Shown here in pieces: positions 24,122 through 36,293 of a stretch of 64,000 nucleotides of DNA. The stretch covers positions 2,108,001 through 2,172,000 of the forward strand of contig OY723246.1 of NCBI GenBank assembly GCA_963210315.1, in the 5' to 3' direction. The first letter of the stretch is position 1; the number at the start of each line of letters is the position of its first letter. The DNA comes from Rhynchopus euleeides. Lineage: Eukaryota; Euglenozoa; Diplonemea; Diplonemida; Diplonemidae. Under the pieces are notes generated by a model. The model did not search any database. It worked only from the letters and a program-made list of their open reading frames with translations, and had not been told where the DNA came from. The translations under genes and the position numbers were made by a program.

Positions 24122-27100
24122 ATGGACGTCAGCACTGACAGCCGCGAGGGGGTGCGGGAGCTGATGACTGTGCTGCAGAAGCAGCTGCACGAGGCCGTCA
24201 GCCTGCAGGAGGAGGAGCGGGAGCGGGAGCGCGCCAGCGCCTCCCTGCAGGCTCAGCTCGATGCGCAGTACAGGCAGCTGCTGGAGGCCAAGGCACGGCG
24301 CCTGCAGGAGCGGGGCGCCCAGCCCCAGCCCCAGCACCCCGTACCCAGCGTCACGGCGACACTCGTCATCGAGCCGACACACCCACAACCTCCTCTGCGC
24401 CGCCGTGCCGACCTGCGCCAGCAGCACTCCGCAGAACCCCTCCCAGGCATGGCGGTGCAGGCGGTGCCTGCACCCCTCCTCGCGCAGGCACAGCAGCAGG
24501 CCCCTCAGCAGGCCACACAGCAGACCCCGCAGCAGCAGCAGCAGTGGCAGGACCCCGCCCAGCATGCACGGCACTCGCCGCAGCACCTTTCTGCGCCATA
24601 CTCGCCGCCACGCCAGCTGACGCCTGTTGCGGAGGCTTACATGTCACCATCGCAGACCAACAACAGCATGTCTGCCTCCGAAACGGATGCTATCGTGCTG
24701 CGTGTGTTGGAGCAGCACGAAGCGATCGAGCGTGCTGTGCACACAACCATCGCCGCCACAGTGTGCGTGCTGGCGCACGCCGCCTGCGCCCCGCTTCCTG
24801 CATGGCGGGTGTGGAGCAACAGCCGCAGCCGCAGCCGCAGCCAGCGCACCCCTGAGATGTCGCCCGAATACTCGGAGGCGGAGCAGCCCTCGCCCCTGCG
24901 GCACAACCCTGTGCCCCACCCGCATGCAGACCCGCCGCTGCCTGGGTGCCCTGCAGGCGCTCCGGAGGCGGTGCGGAGGCTGCCGGGCAAGCGCGTCAGC
25001 ATCCTCACAGGGGAGTACGGCGGGCGCGTGGGTGTCGTCGTGGGGCTCGACGAGGGGGGCTTCCCCGTGGTGCGGCTGGAGGCGGTGCAGCACCCCGACG
25101 GGACGTACGACACCTCCACAGAGGGGGACACGGTGATCGAGCACCCCGACAACGTCGCGGTGTTTGCGGGTGGTGGGGGGAACGCCGCGCACACCACGTT
25201 TGGGTCCTTCTTCAGCACCCCGCCCCGCCCGTCCGTCTCCTCGATGTGGACCCCGGCGTCGGTGCCGCGCAACCTCGCGAACATGCTGGAGAGCGCGGAG
25301 TCGGCGAAGCCGCGGGGGGCTGACCTGTCAGCAGGGGATCTTTCGCAGCACACCGTGACGGAGGCAGTGTCGCCCAGCTTCCAAGGCGTGCACCTCCAGG
25401 CATCCCCCGAGCAGCAGAAGCCTGAGTTTGTGACGCTGTTCAACGGTGCTAACCAGGGCAGCTATCCTGTGGTGAAGGCGGAGAGGCACGGCTCCCCGCA
25501 GAGCGACCGCTACAGCACATACCTCAAGAGCCAGCTGTCCCCTGCGCAGGCGCCGCGCATGACGCGCGCAGCGGAGCTGCGCACGCGGAGCGGGGCGGAG
25601 CGGAAGCAGCGCAACGAGAAGCCGTATTATGTCAGCCCTGCACGCAGCCACTTCAGCCTCCTGCAGGACCACCGTTTCTTCAAAGGCACGTCGCCGCATC
25701 ACGGCGACTCGTCCGCGTCGGAGGTGCCGTCGACTCCCCCGCAGCCGTCTGTCAACGCGCCGCAGTGCCACCCCTTCTTCATCCCGCCCGAGCCTGTGGC
25801 CCGCGCGCAGGAGCACAGGTCGCCAGAGAGGCCGCGCCCCCGCTCGGGGTCTGCCTTCCGCTCCGTCACGGCGCAGCCGTCGAATGAGCACGGGGGTGTG
25901 GTGCGGAGGTCGAAGAGCAAGGAGGCTGTCGGGGGCAAGCGGGTGCGGCTGACGACGGGCAGCGTGTTGGTGATGAAGTCGCAGCAGCAGCACCGGCAGC
26001 GCAGCCTGTCGGGGGGCCGGCGGAGGGGGCGCGGCGGGGCGGCGCCGGCGCCGGGGTTCGCCTTCGCCGCGGAGGACAGCGACGACAGCGACGAGGTGAT
26101 CATCCAGGGCGAGGCGCTGAACCTGCCTGCCCCTGTGGTGTGGCGCAACGCCACAGGCATGCGCGCACGGCTCTACCCAGCAGCGGCGGATGAAGCGGAG
26201 CCGAGCCCCCCGCCTGCGGCGCTGGGCACCACCACAGAGGCAGACCGCTTCAGCCCACCACGGGCACCTCCCCCACCTCCGCAGGAGACCCACCACCAGC
26301 AGCAGCAGCCGCAGCCACCGCAGGCGGCTGCTCCGCCACACGCTGTGCAGAGCAGCGCTGCGTCTGCTGCCAAGAGCCCCATGCTCTCAGGCACGTCGAC
26401 CCCGATCAGCCTCGACGGGGTGGTGGGGTCGGATGCGGTGCCCACGCGCCGCGCGGAGGGGCGCCGTGTCCAGCAGCAGCACCACACCACCCCTGCGGAT
26501 CGCCGCCCGCATGACCTGCCCAGCAGCCCCCATGCGGAGGCGTCATTCATGCCTGTCACCCCCGCGCGGCACGCCTCGGCGCCCGGCAAGCCGAAGCGGC
26601 CCTCCGATACACACTTCGGGGATGAGAGCCGTGACCTGCTGGTGGACGTGTCCACACCGGAGGTCTTCGCCTCCGTCGTTTCGCACTCCCACTCCGACTC
26701 GTCGTACCCCACGCACAGCCCGGTGTCCCGCACGCGGGGGCCGCAGCGGCGTGGCGGCGCCCCCCATGCCGACACCTCTGCCGCCACGACCCCCCTGCTG
26801 CCCACCCCGACACACTCGCATGCGTCGCCCTCCCTGGGCACCCTGCTGCGCGGCGCGGAGGAGGCGGAGCAGCGCGCCGCCGCCATCTCCACCGCATCCG
26901 CCCCCCCGCCCGACCCCCACGACGAGGCCCTGAAGCTGCGCGTGCAGCAGATGATCCTCGACGCTGGGGTGCGGATTGCGGGCAGCCCGCCGACGCCGCC
27001 GCCGCCGCAGCCGCCGCAGCTCGACGGGGCGCAGCCCCTTGCCACATCACCCCCAGCCGCGCCCCTCCGCCACGCGGGGCTCCGCCCCGCCGCAGGCGGG

Positions 27101-30100
27101 GCAACGGCGACCATCGCGACCAACACGCCCTTCCACGGGCAGCTCCCGACGGTCTCCCCTCGGGTGGGGCAGGAGCTGAGGACGGCGGACACCGCGCAGC
27201 AGAAAATCCGGCACCACACGCAGCAAGTCAGGGGCGGGGCTGGCGGTGCGGGCCTGCCCCCAGGCGGGGGCTACCCCGATGTCGATGATTTCGGCGAGGA
27301 CGACGCAGACCCGCTCACCGATGATGAGGATGACGCACCTCCTTCCCTCTCCACTCTGGATGACTCCACGGAGCGTCTCCCGGGGCTGCCCCCCGTGCTG
27401 CTTCTGGAGGCTGCGGAGCGGGGCGCGGTCCACGCGGAGGAGGCGATGTCGCGGGATAACCTGTCGGACTTTTCACGCTTCTTCGTGGGGGGCCCCCCTA
27501 CCCCGCCGCGCCGCACCTTCGCGGATGGGGGTGGCGCCACAGCCGCTGCCGCGGCTGTCATGCTGTCGGGCAGCGCCTCCCAGCTGACGGGGCTGGAGGA
27601 GACCCACCGGAGGCAGATCGTCAGCCAGGAGCAGCTCACATTCGGCAAGCGTGTCGCCTTCTATGAGGCGCTCGACAAGCTGCTGGTGGTGGAGGTGGCG
27701 TGCCCTGAGAGAAGAGCGAGGGCATCGGTGGCTTACAGCGAGCATGACGCGAGGAAGTCGCATCTGTTGGACAGGCGGCGCGGGGCGGAGAGGCTGCAGC
27801 AGATGCAGCAGCAGCAGCTCCGCATCCAGACTGGCTCGAGCCCTCGGCGTGTCGGAGCGGGGGGTGTCAGGCGTGCAGTGTCCGGTGGAGGTGGGGGTGG
27901 TGGTGGTGGTGGGGGTGGTTCTCCCACGGGGAAGCCGTGCCGTCCGGCGGATACGCTCCTCCTGGACCACCAGAAGCAGTTTGTCCTCATCGCGGAGCAG
28001 GCTGCCCGCCACGCCATCCGCCGCGAACAGCTCGACGCGCGGACCAAGCTGAAGGGGAGGTGGCAGCGTGCCTCCCCCATGCCCCCCGCTACGCTTGCCG
28101 CGTCCCCCACGCCCAGCGCGACCTGGGTTGTGCGCAGCACGACCCCTGCCGCCTCCGTCGGGCCGGAGAGCCGCGCAACCAGCGAGAGGTGGGGCGACCC
28201 CCCTATGGGGCGGATGACCCTCAGCTCCCGTCTCTCCTACGGTGCGGAGGATGGCGTGCATGGCGGAGGTGTGCCTCTGCTCGCCCGCCCTTCGGTGTCA
28301 CACTCCCCCCCTGCACGGAGGAGTTTGACGGTGGGGGGTGGTGGTGGTGGGGTCGCGAGGCGTGGCGGTGGCGGTGGTGTCGGCGGGAGTTACATCTCGG
28401 AGCACGGTGTCATCGCTGCGTATCATGAGGCGGAGGAGGTGTCGGGGCTGAGCGATGCTGGGGAGAACATGCTGGTGAGGGAGGTGCGCGGCAGCATCCG
28501 GGAGGGGGAGGTGTCGCCGAAGGCGGGGTCCGCGAGGGGCGGGTCTGTCTCGGGGAGGCGGAGCGTGTCGCATGCGGTGGCAGGGTCGGTGTCGGTGTCG
28601 GCGTCTCCGTCTCCCAGGGGGAAGCAGCAGCAGCAGCAGGCGGGGCGGTTTGTCGGGCCCAGCATGTTTAAGCTCAGCAGGGACCAGCTGGGGCTCGACT
28701 CGGATGACGACGAGGATGACTGCATCGAAGGTGACGGGGATGAGATGTTCGGCGACGGCGTCGCGTCCCTCCTCCTCGGCGGCGGCACCCCTGAGCAGGT
28801 CAAGAGGTATGCCAGAAGCGAAACGTTCATAGCGTAAATCACCCGCTCCGGGTGAGAAGCGTGTTCGGCCTAAAAAGGATCTGTGGGGTAGTAATGTGGG
28901 CGTCTTTCTCTGCAGCATTTGCTTCTCTGCCTTGTCAGATTCACCTTCATTCAGCAGATTGCCACCCCCTACAGTGTTGCACAAAACACAAGGGAATGGG
29001 CTCCACCTCAAACCACCACCTCAAAAAAGGCAGAGCAGCACGCCACCCACCCACCCACCCACAGCATATCGGAGCCGCTGTGCCTGCCCTTCTTGCTGGA
29101 AGCTGAGAACGCACGTCTAAAGGAGGCGCTGCAGCAGAAGGAGCGCGAGGTCGAGACCCTGAAGCGCACCTCCACAGGAACGGACGACGCGCAGGAGCCG
29201 CCCCGCCCCGCCAGGCCCACACGCTCCACCTCGGTGTCGGCGGCGGAGCGCCTCAAGCGGCAGCGCATCGCTGGGCAGCAGCAGCACGCCCAGGGCCCCT
29301 CGCTGGCAGCGCAGGAGGAGGAGAAGCGGCGCAAGGCACGCGAGAAGGCGGAGGAGGAGAAGCGGGCTGCAGAGGTGACGCGCAGGGCTGAGGCACAGCA
29401 GAGGCAGGATAAGGAGGAGGCGGACAGGCAGCAGCAGCGCGTCGCAAGGGAGGCTGACGCGGCGCGGAAGCAGGCCGAGGAAGAGGCTGCCGAGCAGCGC
29501 AAGGAGCAGCGGGAGAAGAAGAAGAAGGAGGAGGAGGTTGCAAAGGAGAAGGCCAAGGCGGAGGCGAAGGCAGCCGCGGCACGCGCCGCAGAGGAGAGGG
29601 CGAAGGAGGAGGAGGCGGAGAAGGAGAGGGAGAAGGAGGCCTTGGAGGTGCAGCGGAGGCAGGATGCGGAGGAGGAGGAGGCACGGAGGCAGAAAGAGAA
29701 GAAGGAGAAGGAGGAGGAGGAGGCGGAAGCTGCGCGGCGGAAGGCGGAGGAGCAGGAGGAGGAGGAGGAGGCCAGGCGGAAAAAAGAGGAGGAGGAGGCG
29801 GAGGAGGAGAAGAAGGCGAAGGAGAAGGAGGCGAAGCGGAAAGCGGAGGTGGAAGAGGAGGAGAAGAAGAAGAAGGACAAAGAGGAGGAGGAGGAGGCGC
29901 GTCGGAATAAGGAGAAGGGGGAGAAGCGCAAAGCTGAGGAGAAGGAGAAGGAGAAGGAGGAGAAGAAGCGGGCGGCGGAGGAGAAGGAGAAGGAGAAGGA
30001 GGCTGCCTCGCGGAAAGCGAAGGAGGACCGGGACAGGCTGGAGTCGAGCGCGAGGAGCCAGAGCCAGAGGCAGCAGCCAGCGGACAGCGACACCACCATG

Positions 30101-31083
30101 TCGGCGCCAAACCTCAGCACCGCATCTTCCAGCAACGTGTCTGCGAAGTGGAGCAACTCGAAGAAGAAGTACTACTTCTGCAAGGACCGGAAGACCATGT
30201 GGGTCCTCCCCCCCGAGACCAATCGGGACGACCCCATCAAGTGCATGGGCGGGCCGGAGGATGGGACGGTCGTCGCCGCCCACCTCTTGACTGATTACAG
30301 CCCTCAGAAGGTCGCTGCGGCACGCAAGGAGGAGGAGGAGGCAAGGCAGCGGGCCGCAGCGCAGATGCAGGAGAATGCGCTGAAGAAGGACCGTCTGGCA
30401 GCGCAGGCAGCGGCGGGGCGGAAGCCAGCGTCGGTTTCGTCCCGGCTGTCGACGTCGTCGTCTTCGTCGTTATCCTTGGAGCCGGTTCAGGAAGGGCCGG
30501 AAGCAGCAAAGCCTATTGCCAAGCCGACACCCAAAGGCAAGCTGCAGGCTGTGGAGAGCTCCGATTCGGATGACGACGATGTTGCGCCTGTGAGGCAGCT
30601 GGCCAAGGTTGCGAAGAAGCCTGCCCCGAAGGCATCGCGGAGCGATGACACAGACATCGACAGCTCGTCGGGGTCGGAGGGGGTTGCCGTGCTGCAGCGC
30701 AGGCGCATGAGGACCCTGTCTTCCGACGACGACAGCAGGTATGCTGACAACACGCCGTGCAGACGACACACCACAGTGTGCCGTCAGTGGTGTGGGGGCC
30801 TTGCCCCTCGCTCAATGTATACTGAGCAACCCCCTGCTGAGCAAACAGCATGAAGGCAAATCTCCAAATTTCCACAGAGCACACACGACACTCTTTTGAG
30901 CCCACCGTGCTGAGCCCCCGACACACCCTCCACACGCACCACCCCACGCACAGCGGCAGCGAGGGTGTCGCACCGATTCGCCCCGTGGCGAGGCGTGGCA
31001 CGCGGCGAGCTCCGAGTCTGTCTTCTGCTTCCAGCCTGGACTCCGGTTCCGGTTCTGACGGGGTGCTGTTCGGTAGGAAGTAG
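24122..31083 (+). CDS. ~2160-residue low-complexity protein with KOW-like, coiled-coil and WW-like segments
   Basis: Three exons: 24122-28806, 29065-30738 and 30954-31083. Both introns are phase 2, begin GTATGC and end ACAG; both joins give AGC, and exon 3 ends GVLFGRK-stop. Treating exon 1 as a separate gene would give a stop at 28837 shortly after a perfect donor. Residues ~10-75 are a coiled coil. Residues ~283-345 contain GKRVSILTGEYGGRVGVVVG, a KOW/SH3-like pattern. A long Pro/Ser/Gln/His-rich disordered region with poly-Gln and poly-Gly runs follows. Residues ~1570-1895 are an extreme Glu/Lys/Ala charged helix with coiled-coil character. Residues ~1920-1950 match a WW pattern (W, then KKKYYFCKDRKTMWVLPP). 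The tail is acidic/Ser-rich. No enzymatic domain seen. Function unknown; WW plus coiled coil suggests a scaffold. Confidence 0.7.
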
Positions 31084-32693
31084 TCTGCAATACATGTGGG
31101 AGGGTGGGGGGTGGGGGGCGGGAGTGGGCCTGCCTCGACGGTGGGTCGCTTTCCCAAAACTTGAAAGTCTTGTCGGAAAAGGCCTCCTTTGAAGGGGTTG
31201 AACTGTTGAACTGTTGAACTGTTGAACTGGACCCCTCTTGTCAGTCCTGGGTATGTGTGTGGGTATTGCACCCCTCCCCCTCACCCCTTCGCTCTCGTTG
31301 TGGCGGTGGTCGTGTGATTGCTTTGACCGCGTTGGGCCAACGAGTGGTTTGGGCGGAGGTCGTTTTCTTTTAAAAAATCAGTTCAACCGAGGAAGACCCT
31401 GGCTGGCACAAGTGAGGACCAGTCTAGAACAAAAAAGGCGCCCCTTCCCCCCCCCCACCCACCCTCTGATTAGATTGGTCTGGAAATAGAAAATTGTGGG
31501 CTGACATGTTTGGGTAGGGGTATGGGTCGGGTCGGGTGGGGTTGGGGTATACTTGGTGTATGAGATCCCTTCTCGAGACGTATGGGGTGGGGCAATGCCC
31601 CTGTTCCCTAACCTCGCTTGGCAACATAGCGTGGTGGGCGAGGGTCTGGGCGACGCCTCCAGCCAAATTTCGGGTATTTCCTGACTAGAGATATGGGAAA
31701 TCCGATTTGCTCTCTTCGTTCGGGCCTATCAAGGGCAGCACCTTGCTTCAATACTTTATTTCGCGGGCTTGCTGCTGCCTCCCCCCCACCCCCACTTCAA
31801 TTCGTTCAAACACAGGCGGTGCTTCAAAACCCCCCTGCTGCGTGAGTGTTCAAACTTCCTTCTGCCCTTCTGAGTTCAGTTGTGAGTGATCCAACCCTTT
31901 CAATTTACCCCTCCCCACCATACTCTGGATCCTTCCCTTCCGTACGCACCATAGAGATTTTTCGTGTTTTTTACGCCGTGCGTTGCCTTTTTCGTGAGCG
32001 AGAAGTGCCACTCCTGCTGCTTATCAGGTGGAAGCGTGCAATGCAACAAGCGAGCGGAATGGATGTGTTTCCGCTCCTGCTTCTCACCCCCCTCTCCCGT
32101 TCTCAAGCCACCCTGCAAGGTGTGAGTCGAGTCGCGAGTTGTGGAATCGACAACGCCTCAACAAATCGACGGAAGGGGGGTGGAGGGGGTGTGAGAGAAG
32201 TCGCTTGCTGCAGTTGTTGTGTGATGGCAGGGGCAGCTCCCTGTGTACGCAGTGTAGTGTGCGGTGTGTGGTGGCCCGCAGCACAGGCTCTCTGAGCAAC
32301 TTCTCTCTATTGTGTCCAACAGTCCAGCAGAGAGGCAGCGTCAGGCACTAGCAAAAAGATCACAAGAGAACACCACAGACGCTCGTATTGATAGAACACT
32401 CAAAGGAGAGAAACAAATATTGTTGCAGCAACAGCACTTTGCGTGCGCTGTCTCCTTTCTAGAGCCAGGAACTGAAGAAGGGGTGCGCCCTGAATCCCTT
32501 AGCCAGGATGCGGCGTGGGAGCACTCGAGGGGCGTGGGTGGTGGGGTGGGGTTGCAATGCCATTGGAATGACATCACAGACAGCAGCTAAGAGTCATGTT
32601 GCTGCACACCGCCTTTTCCGTTGTGTGGAAAAGCGTCAGATATACCAGCGGTCTGCTCAGGCGCACCACCCCCGACAAGAGGGCTTTTTTTTT
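31084..32693. other. Intergenic, no recognised gene
   Basis: Holds a short tandem array of GTTGAACT units at about 31198-31230 and C/G homopolymers. No ORF with recognisable domains on either strand. Confidence 0.4.
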
Positions 32694-32879
32694 AAGCACA
32701 CTCGTGTGAGCGGAAAGCGCCCCACCACAGCTGCAACCAAACGTGCTCTATACACTAACCCCACCCTTCATCAGGCTCAGGGTGTGATCAGTTCAGGGTT
32801 TTGTGTGTAGAAGCGTCAACGCAACAAACAAAAGGAAATTCATCAGAGCGGTTGTAGCTGTGAAGTGATAGGGCGCTTT
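32694..32879 (+). repeat. Solo A+B terminal repeat of a YR retroelement (family 2), copy 1
   Basis: Starts with a small hairpin GCACACTCGTGTGAGC and the arm AAAGCGCCC, has the shared core GAAGCGTCAACGCA at ~32812-32825, and ends with the complementary arm GGGCGCTTT. Inner arms CACAGCTGCAACC and GGTTGTAGCTGTG also pair. The same 186 bp recur without visible change at 51594-51779. The A half recurs inverted at 38581-38724. By analogy with the complete element at 52.2-56.8 kb, this is the A-B terminal unit left after loss of the body. Confidence 0.75.
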
Positions 32880-33145
32880 GTACATGCCATGTGTGCGGAG
32901 AACACGCCCACCGCATCCCCGCCAGTTCATAGAGAGTTGAAACAGCTTCCGAGGCTCCCCCCCCCCCTCCTTCCACCCCGCCGCCGGGGGGTCACTTTTA
33001 GCGGGGGCGGGGGGGGATTTCCCTGGGGACCAGTAGGAATGGGGTCTCCTGGCTGGGGAGCATGTTCAGCCCCGGTGCAGAGCCGCCTTGAGTCTAAGAG
33101 CTGTCTGTCAAGTTCGGGCAGCAAGTCGTTGACACGTGTAAGGAA

Positions 33146-33225
33146 CAGATGCTCACTACCGTGGCCTCCGGCGGCTGGGGGGCTCCGCCCCCCAGACCCC
33201 CCCTGTAGCGTGTGCCTGTCTCGCA
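33146..33225 (+). repeat. Dispersed GGAACAGATG unit
   Basis: An ~80-bp unit with GGAACAGATGCTCACTACCG, then GGGGGGCTCCGCCCCCC (a hairpin). Related units occur inside the two Mutator-like copies, at ~46185-46260, and twice in the element at 57127-57684. Here a GCGC hairpin follows at 33270-33290, as in the Mutator-like copies. No ends of a larger element could be fixed. Confidence 0.7.
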
Positions 33226-33484
33226 AGTCCTTGAGCGTATGCGAGTGGCCATCTCCGCGTAGTCTCGGGCGCGCGAAGCGCGCCCGACAAATTTGCACCT
33301 GGGGTGAAAAAAAAATTGGGCCCACAAAAGTGCGAGACCCCCCCCGAGTCCCAAAATCCGGAATCCTAGATTAAACCCTGGTGGTGACTACAAAAAGGAC
33401 TAACATTGCGAGAAGGTGCTGGGCGACTTGCTTTTCCATTCACTCTCGACAGCTAAAAAATAACCCCTCCCCCACAGGCATGCA

Positions 33485-34963
33485 ATGCCGAGGGGCCGCA
33501 GCAGCACCCCACGCGCGAACCGCAACCCCCTTGCCGATGGCTGGGGTGCATGCGGCTCGCAGGATGTCGGCAGCACCGTGAGGTCCCTGTCCAACGGGTC
33601 ACGCCGCCGCATGTTCCACTCGCCTGTGCCCCCGAGGGGCAACCTCCTGGCCCGCCCCCCCCCTGAGGCCTCCCCGAGGGGCCGCAGGACGGAGACCTTC
33701 AACCCGCACAACCCGCTGCAGCACAACGCGCCGCCTGCGGAGGATCGCGACCTGGCTGCGGGGCTCCGTGGGAGGGGCAGGTCCGGCCCACACCACCCCA
33801 ACCAGCAGCACGCGCAGCGCAGCAGCAGCGCCGGGGGCGGAGGCGGCGGCGGTGCCTGCATGCACAGCATCCTCTTCTCATCCTCGATGCCCCCGCTCCA
33901 CGCCACGCCGGGGCGCCGCCGCCCCGACGCGGCGCCCCCCGCCACCTCCTCCGCCGGCGCAGGCCCCCAGGGCGGAGGCCTGCCTGTGTCGCGCCGCCTC
34001 ACACTCACATCTCCCCGGGACACCTTCCGCCTCGACACCATGCTGGAGCAGGGGGCGGAGCCGCCGGAGTCACCCCGAGCGGGGAGACGGCATCTGGAGC
34101 CGCGCCCGTCGGGCGTCGTGGGGCACCTGGGCAGGGCGCATGTGGGGGGGTCGGAGAAGGGGGTCGACGGGGGGGGCGTGCATGTGACGGAGGGTGCGGA
34201 GCAGTCGCCGCAGAATGGGCGTGCGAAGTGCCGCGCGTCCGACCCATATCTCAGCACGTTTGCGGCGTTTGAGGCGGCGCTGCCTGCGGTTGCGGATCCC
34301 AACACGGCGGCGCTGCATCCGAAGCAGTGGCTGCATAGGGCAGCGGATTCGCCGCAGAGGAATGCGGAGCTTCTGGCGGAGTTCCGCAGCAAGCGCAAGC
34401 CGCAGGGGCGGCGCACCTACCAGGCCCAGCAGGGGGAGGAGGCCCAGCAGGGGGAGGAGGCCCAGCAGGGGGAGGAGGCCCAGCAGGGGGAGGAGGCACG
34501 GCGGGGGGAGAAGCGGCATGTGGCTGGCAGGTCTGGGTCGTTGGATCCGCGGCCCCTCTGTGCGACGGAGGATGCGCAGCCGCGTTCGGTGCGGCGGTTC
34601 CCCGCGCAGTCGGCGCAGGGCGACAGCCTGGTGGGGCCCGTCGGCGTGGTGTCGGGCACCGCGGCGGCGGCCCCCTGTCGCGGCACCGGCAAGCGCCCCC
34701 CCTCCCTCCTCCTCCCCGCGCTGCGGGACCACAACCTCTTCACCCCGCCGCGCGACGGCAGGGCCTTCCGGTGCACAGAGGTGCGTCTGGGGGGTGGGGG
34801 TGGTGACAGCTGCGGCAGCACGCCGGGTGGGACCCCGGCGCCCTCGGTGGCGAGGGGGGCGCAGCGGGGCGGTGCGGCGGAGAGGGGGCCGGATGAGCTG
34901 TCGCGGCTGCGGACGGAGAACCGGCAGCTGCTGGAGAGGCTGAAGATGCTGCGGATGACGTGA
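33485..34963 (+). CDS. Unrecognised Pro/Gly/Arg-rich protein with C-terminal zipper
   Basis: 492 residues, single exon. ATG lies directly after CCCCACAG (ends 33478), a likely acceptor; another ATG four bases upstream is out of frame. Composition is strongly disordered (Arg, Pro, Gly, Ala), with a poly-Gly patch near residue 120 and five tandem copies of QQGEEA near residue 317. The end, DELSRLRTENRQLLERLKML, is a short leucine-zipper-like helix that could dimerise. No known domain. The frame is credible because it is long, has a clean start context and ends in a helix rather than drifting, but other frames are also open in this GC-rich DNA. Confidence 0.5.
   Translation: MPRGRSSTPRANRNPLADGWGACGSQDVGSTVRSLSNGSRRRMFHSPVPPRGNLLARPPPEASPRGRRTETFNPHNPLQHNAPPAEDRDLAAGLRGRGRSGPHHPNQQHAQRSSSAGGGGGGGACMHSILFSSSMPPLHATPGRRRPDAAPPATSSAGAGPQGGGLPVSRRLTLTSPRDTFRLDTMLEQGAEPPESPRAGRRHLEPRPSGVVGHLGRAHVGGSEKGVDGGGVHVTEGAEQSPQNGRAKCRASDPYLSTFAAFEAALPAVADPNTAALHPKQWLHRAADSPQRNAELLAEFRSKRKPQGRRTYQAQQGEEAQQGEEAQQGEEAQQGEEARRGEKRHVAGRSGSLDPRPLCATEDAQPRSVRRFPAQSAQGDSLVGPVGVVSGTAAAAPCRGTGKRPPSLLLPALRDHNLFTPPRDGRAFRCTEVRLGGGGGDSCGSTPGGTPAPSVARGAQRGGAAERGPDELSRLRTENRQLLERLKMLRMT
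34424..34506 (+). repeat. 18-bp coding tandem repeat
   Basis: About 4.5 copies of GAGGCCCAGCAGGGGGAG encoding QQGEEA inside the gene at 33485; nearly perfect, so recently expanded. Confidence 0.9.
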
Positions 34964-35441
34964 TGCCAGACCACCCCCGCTGTCTCTCTGAGGCTTGGGT
35001 TTGGGGTGTGCAGGCTGTTGGGTTGGCGCCGGCCTTCTCCCTCCCCACACACCTTTGGGTGCAGAAGTCGGTGTGGAGCAGCAAACAGCGATTCCTTCCC
35101 TTTTCAAAAGCCGGATTTATCGCCGTTCGGTATATATCCCCACCCACCCCTGTAGATGTATTTGTACACTTTTCACCCCCACCCCCCGCACCCTCCTTGC
35201 TTGGTGCCTTGGCATGTGAATATATCTCCGTGAGCCGCTCTGAAGGCACCACACCGCTTTCCGGAGAATCCCCCCCGTGTGAAGCAGCAGATACACGGCA
35301 GACGCCACACCTCCGCCCCACCCACCCACCCGGTTTGCTTCGCTGTCTGGAGGCGCTGCTGTGTATTTCTGACATCTCTCCGTGTTTTGACGCAGGTATA
35401 TTTTGTACACAGACACCCCCCCCCGCCCCACAACTACAACC
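34964..35441. other. Intergenic
   Basis: No gene. Several CAG trinucleotides after pyrimidine-rich DNA (35391-35414) could serve as acceptor for the following gene. Confidence 0.4.
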
Positions 35442-36293
35442 ATGCTTCTCCTGGCCATCGGGCTGGCCATCGGGTTTTCCGCCCCAAAGAAGTGTGCCTG
35501 CGGGCTCCCCGGGTACACACTGAATGCAGCACAGTCGAAGTGCAACAGATCAAGCGACAGCACAGCTGACTACTGCATACCCGCGAAATCTCTGTGCCCC
35601 AACGCCGCTGCCGACCCGGATCCCTCGCGCTCCTGCATCGGGGAGACCACCTTCATGTCGAGCCTGGGCACAGCGCAGCGCATGTCTGGCACTCTCGGGT
35701 TCCTCTATGCCGGGGAGCCGCTGTGGATGTCCCTGCTGGAGTCCCAGCTGGTGCACGTGCCCAGCTTCATGGAGGGCCTGCCGATGTGGGCGTCGAGCCA
35801 CCTGCTCCCAGCGACGACAGTCGTGAGCCAGGTGTGCCCCAGCAGCTCGAGCGTGCCTGGGTGCAGGTTCTACGTCTTCCTGTTCGGCTGCCAGGAGGGC
35901 TGCGCGGCGGACAGCGACGTCGGTGCGCTTGGAAGCGTCCTGCTCCCGATGGGGTACGAGGTGTCGCACTGCGCCCCAAAGTTCAAGCAGTATAACAACG
36001 GGCAGCATCATGACATGACATCCTTCGTGAAGCTTGTGCCGAGCGGGCACACCGAAACGTTCGAGCTGCCGAATACTGTGCGGCACATGGTGACGGCGAT
36101 CGACCGCTTTGCGCATGACTGCCCATCCTACGACCAGGTTGAGTGCATCGTGCCGGGTGTGATGGACTGCGTGTGGGAAGCGGCAACCAGCAAGTGCATC
36201 AGCACGCTGTGTCCTGATGATGAGACACTCGCCTTCCGGGGGCCGCAGCTCCCGGGGACTTGTGGCACGTGCCCTGGTGTAGAGGCACAGTAG
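35442..36293 (+). CDS. Secreted cysteine-rich protein, unknown
   Basis: 283 residues from the ATG at 35442. The N-terminus MLLLAIGLAIGFSAPKK is a signal peptide (Leu/Ile-rich core, likely cleavage after the Ser/Ala). The mature part has about 20 cysteines, several in CxxC or close pairs (KKCACGLPGY, CRFYVFLFGCQEGC, CGTCPG), consistent with a disulfide-bonded extracellular or lumenal protein. No transmembrane segment after the signal. No family recognised. Start chosen so that the signal peptide is N-terminal; the frame is open 13 codons further up. Confidence 0.65.
   Translation: MLLLAIGLAIGFSAPKKCACGLPGYTLNAAQSKCNRSSDSTADYCIPAKSLCPNAAADPDPSRSCIGETTFMSSLGTAQRMSGTLGFLYAGEPLWMSLLESQLVHVPSFMEGLPMWASSHLLPATTVVSQVCPSSSSVPGCRFYVFLFGCQEGCAADSDVGALGSVLLPMGYEVSHCAPKFKQYNNGQHHDMTSFVKLVPSGHTETFELPNTVRHMVTAIDRFAHDCPSYDQVECIVPGVMDCVWEAATSKCISTLCPDDETLAFRGPQLPGTCGTCPGVEAQ

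Noticed and set aside
24122-28837. Separate gene ending at 28837
   Set aside because: A GTATGC donor at 28807 joins in phase 2 to an acceptor at 29064, linking to the coiled-coil exon; the read-through stop comes only a few codons after the donor.
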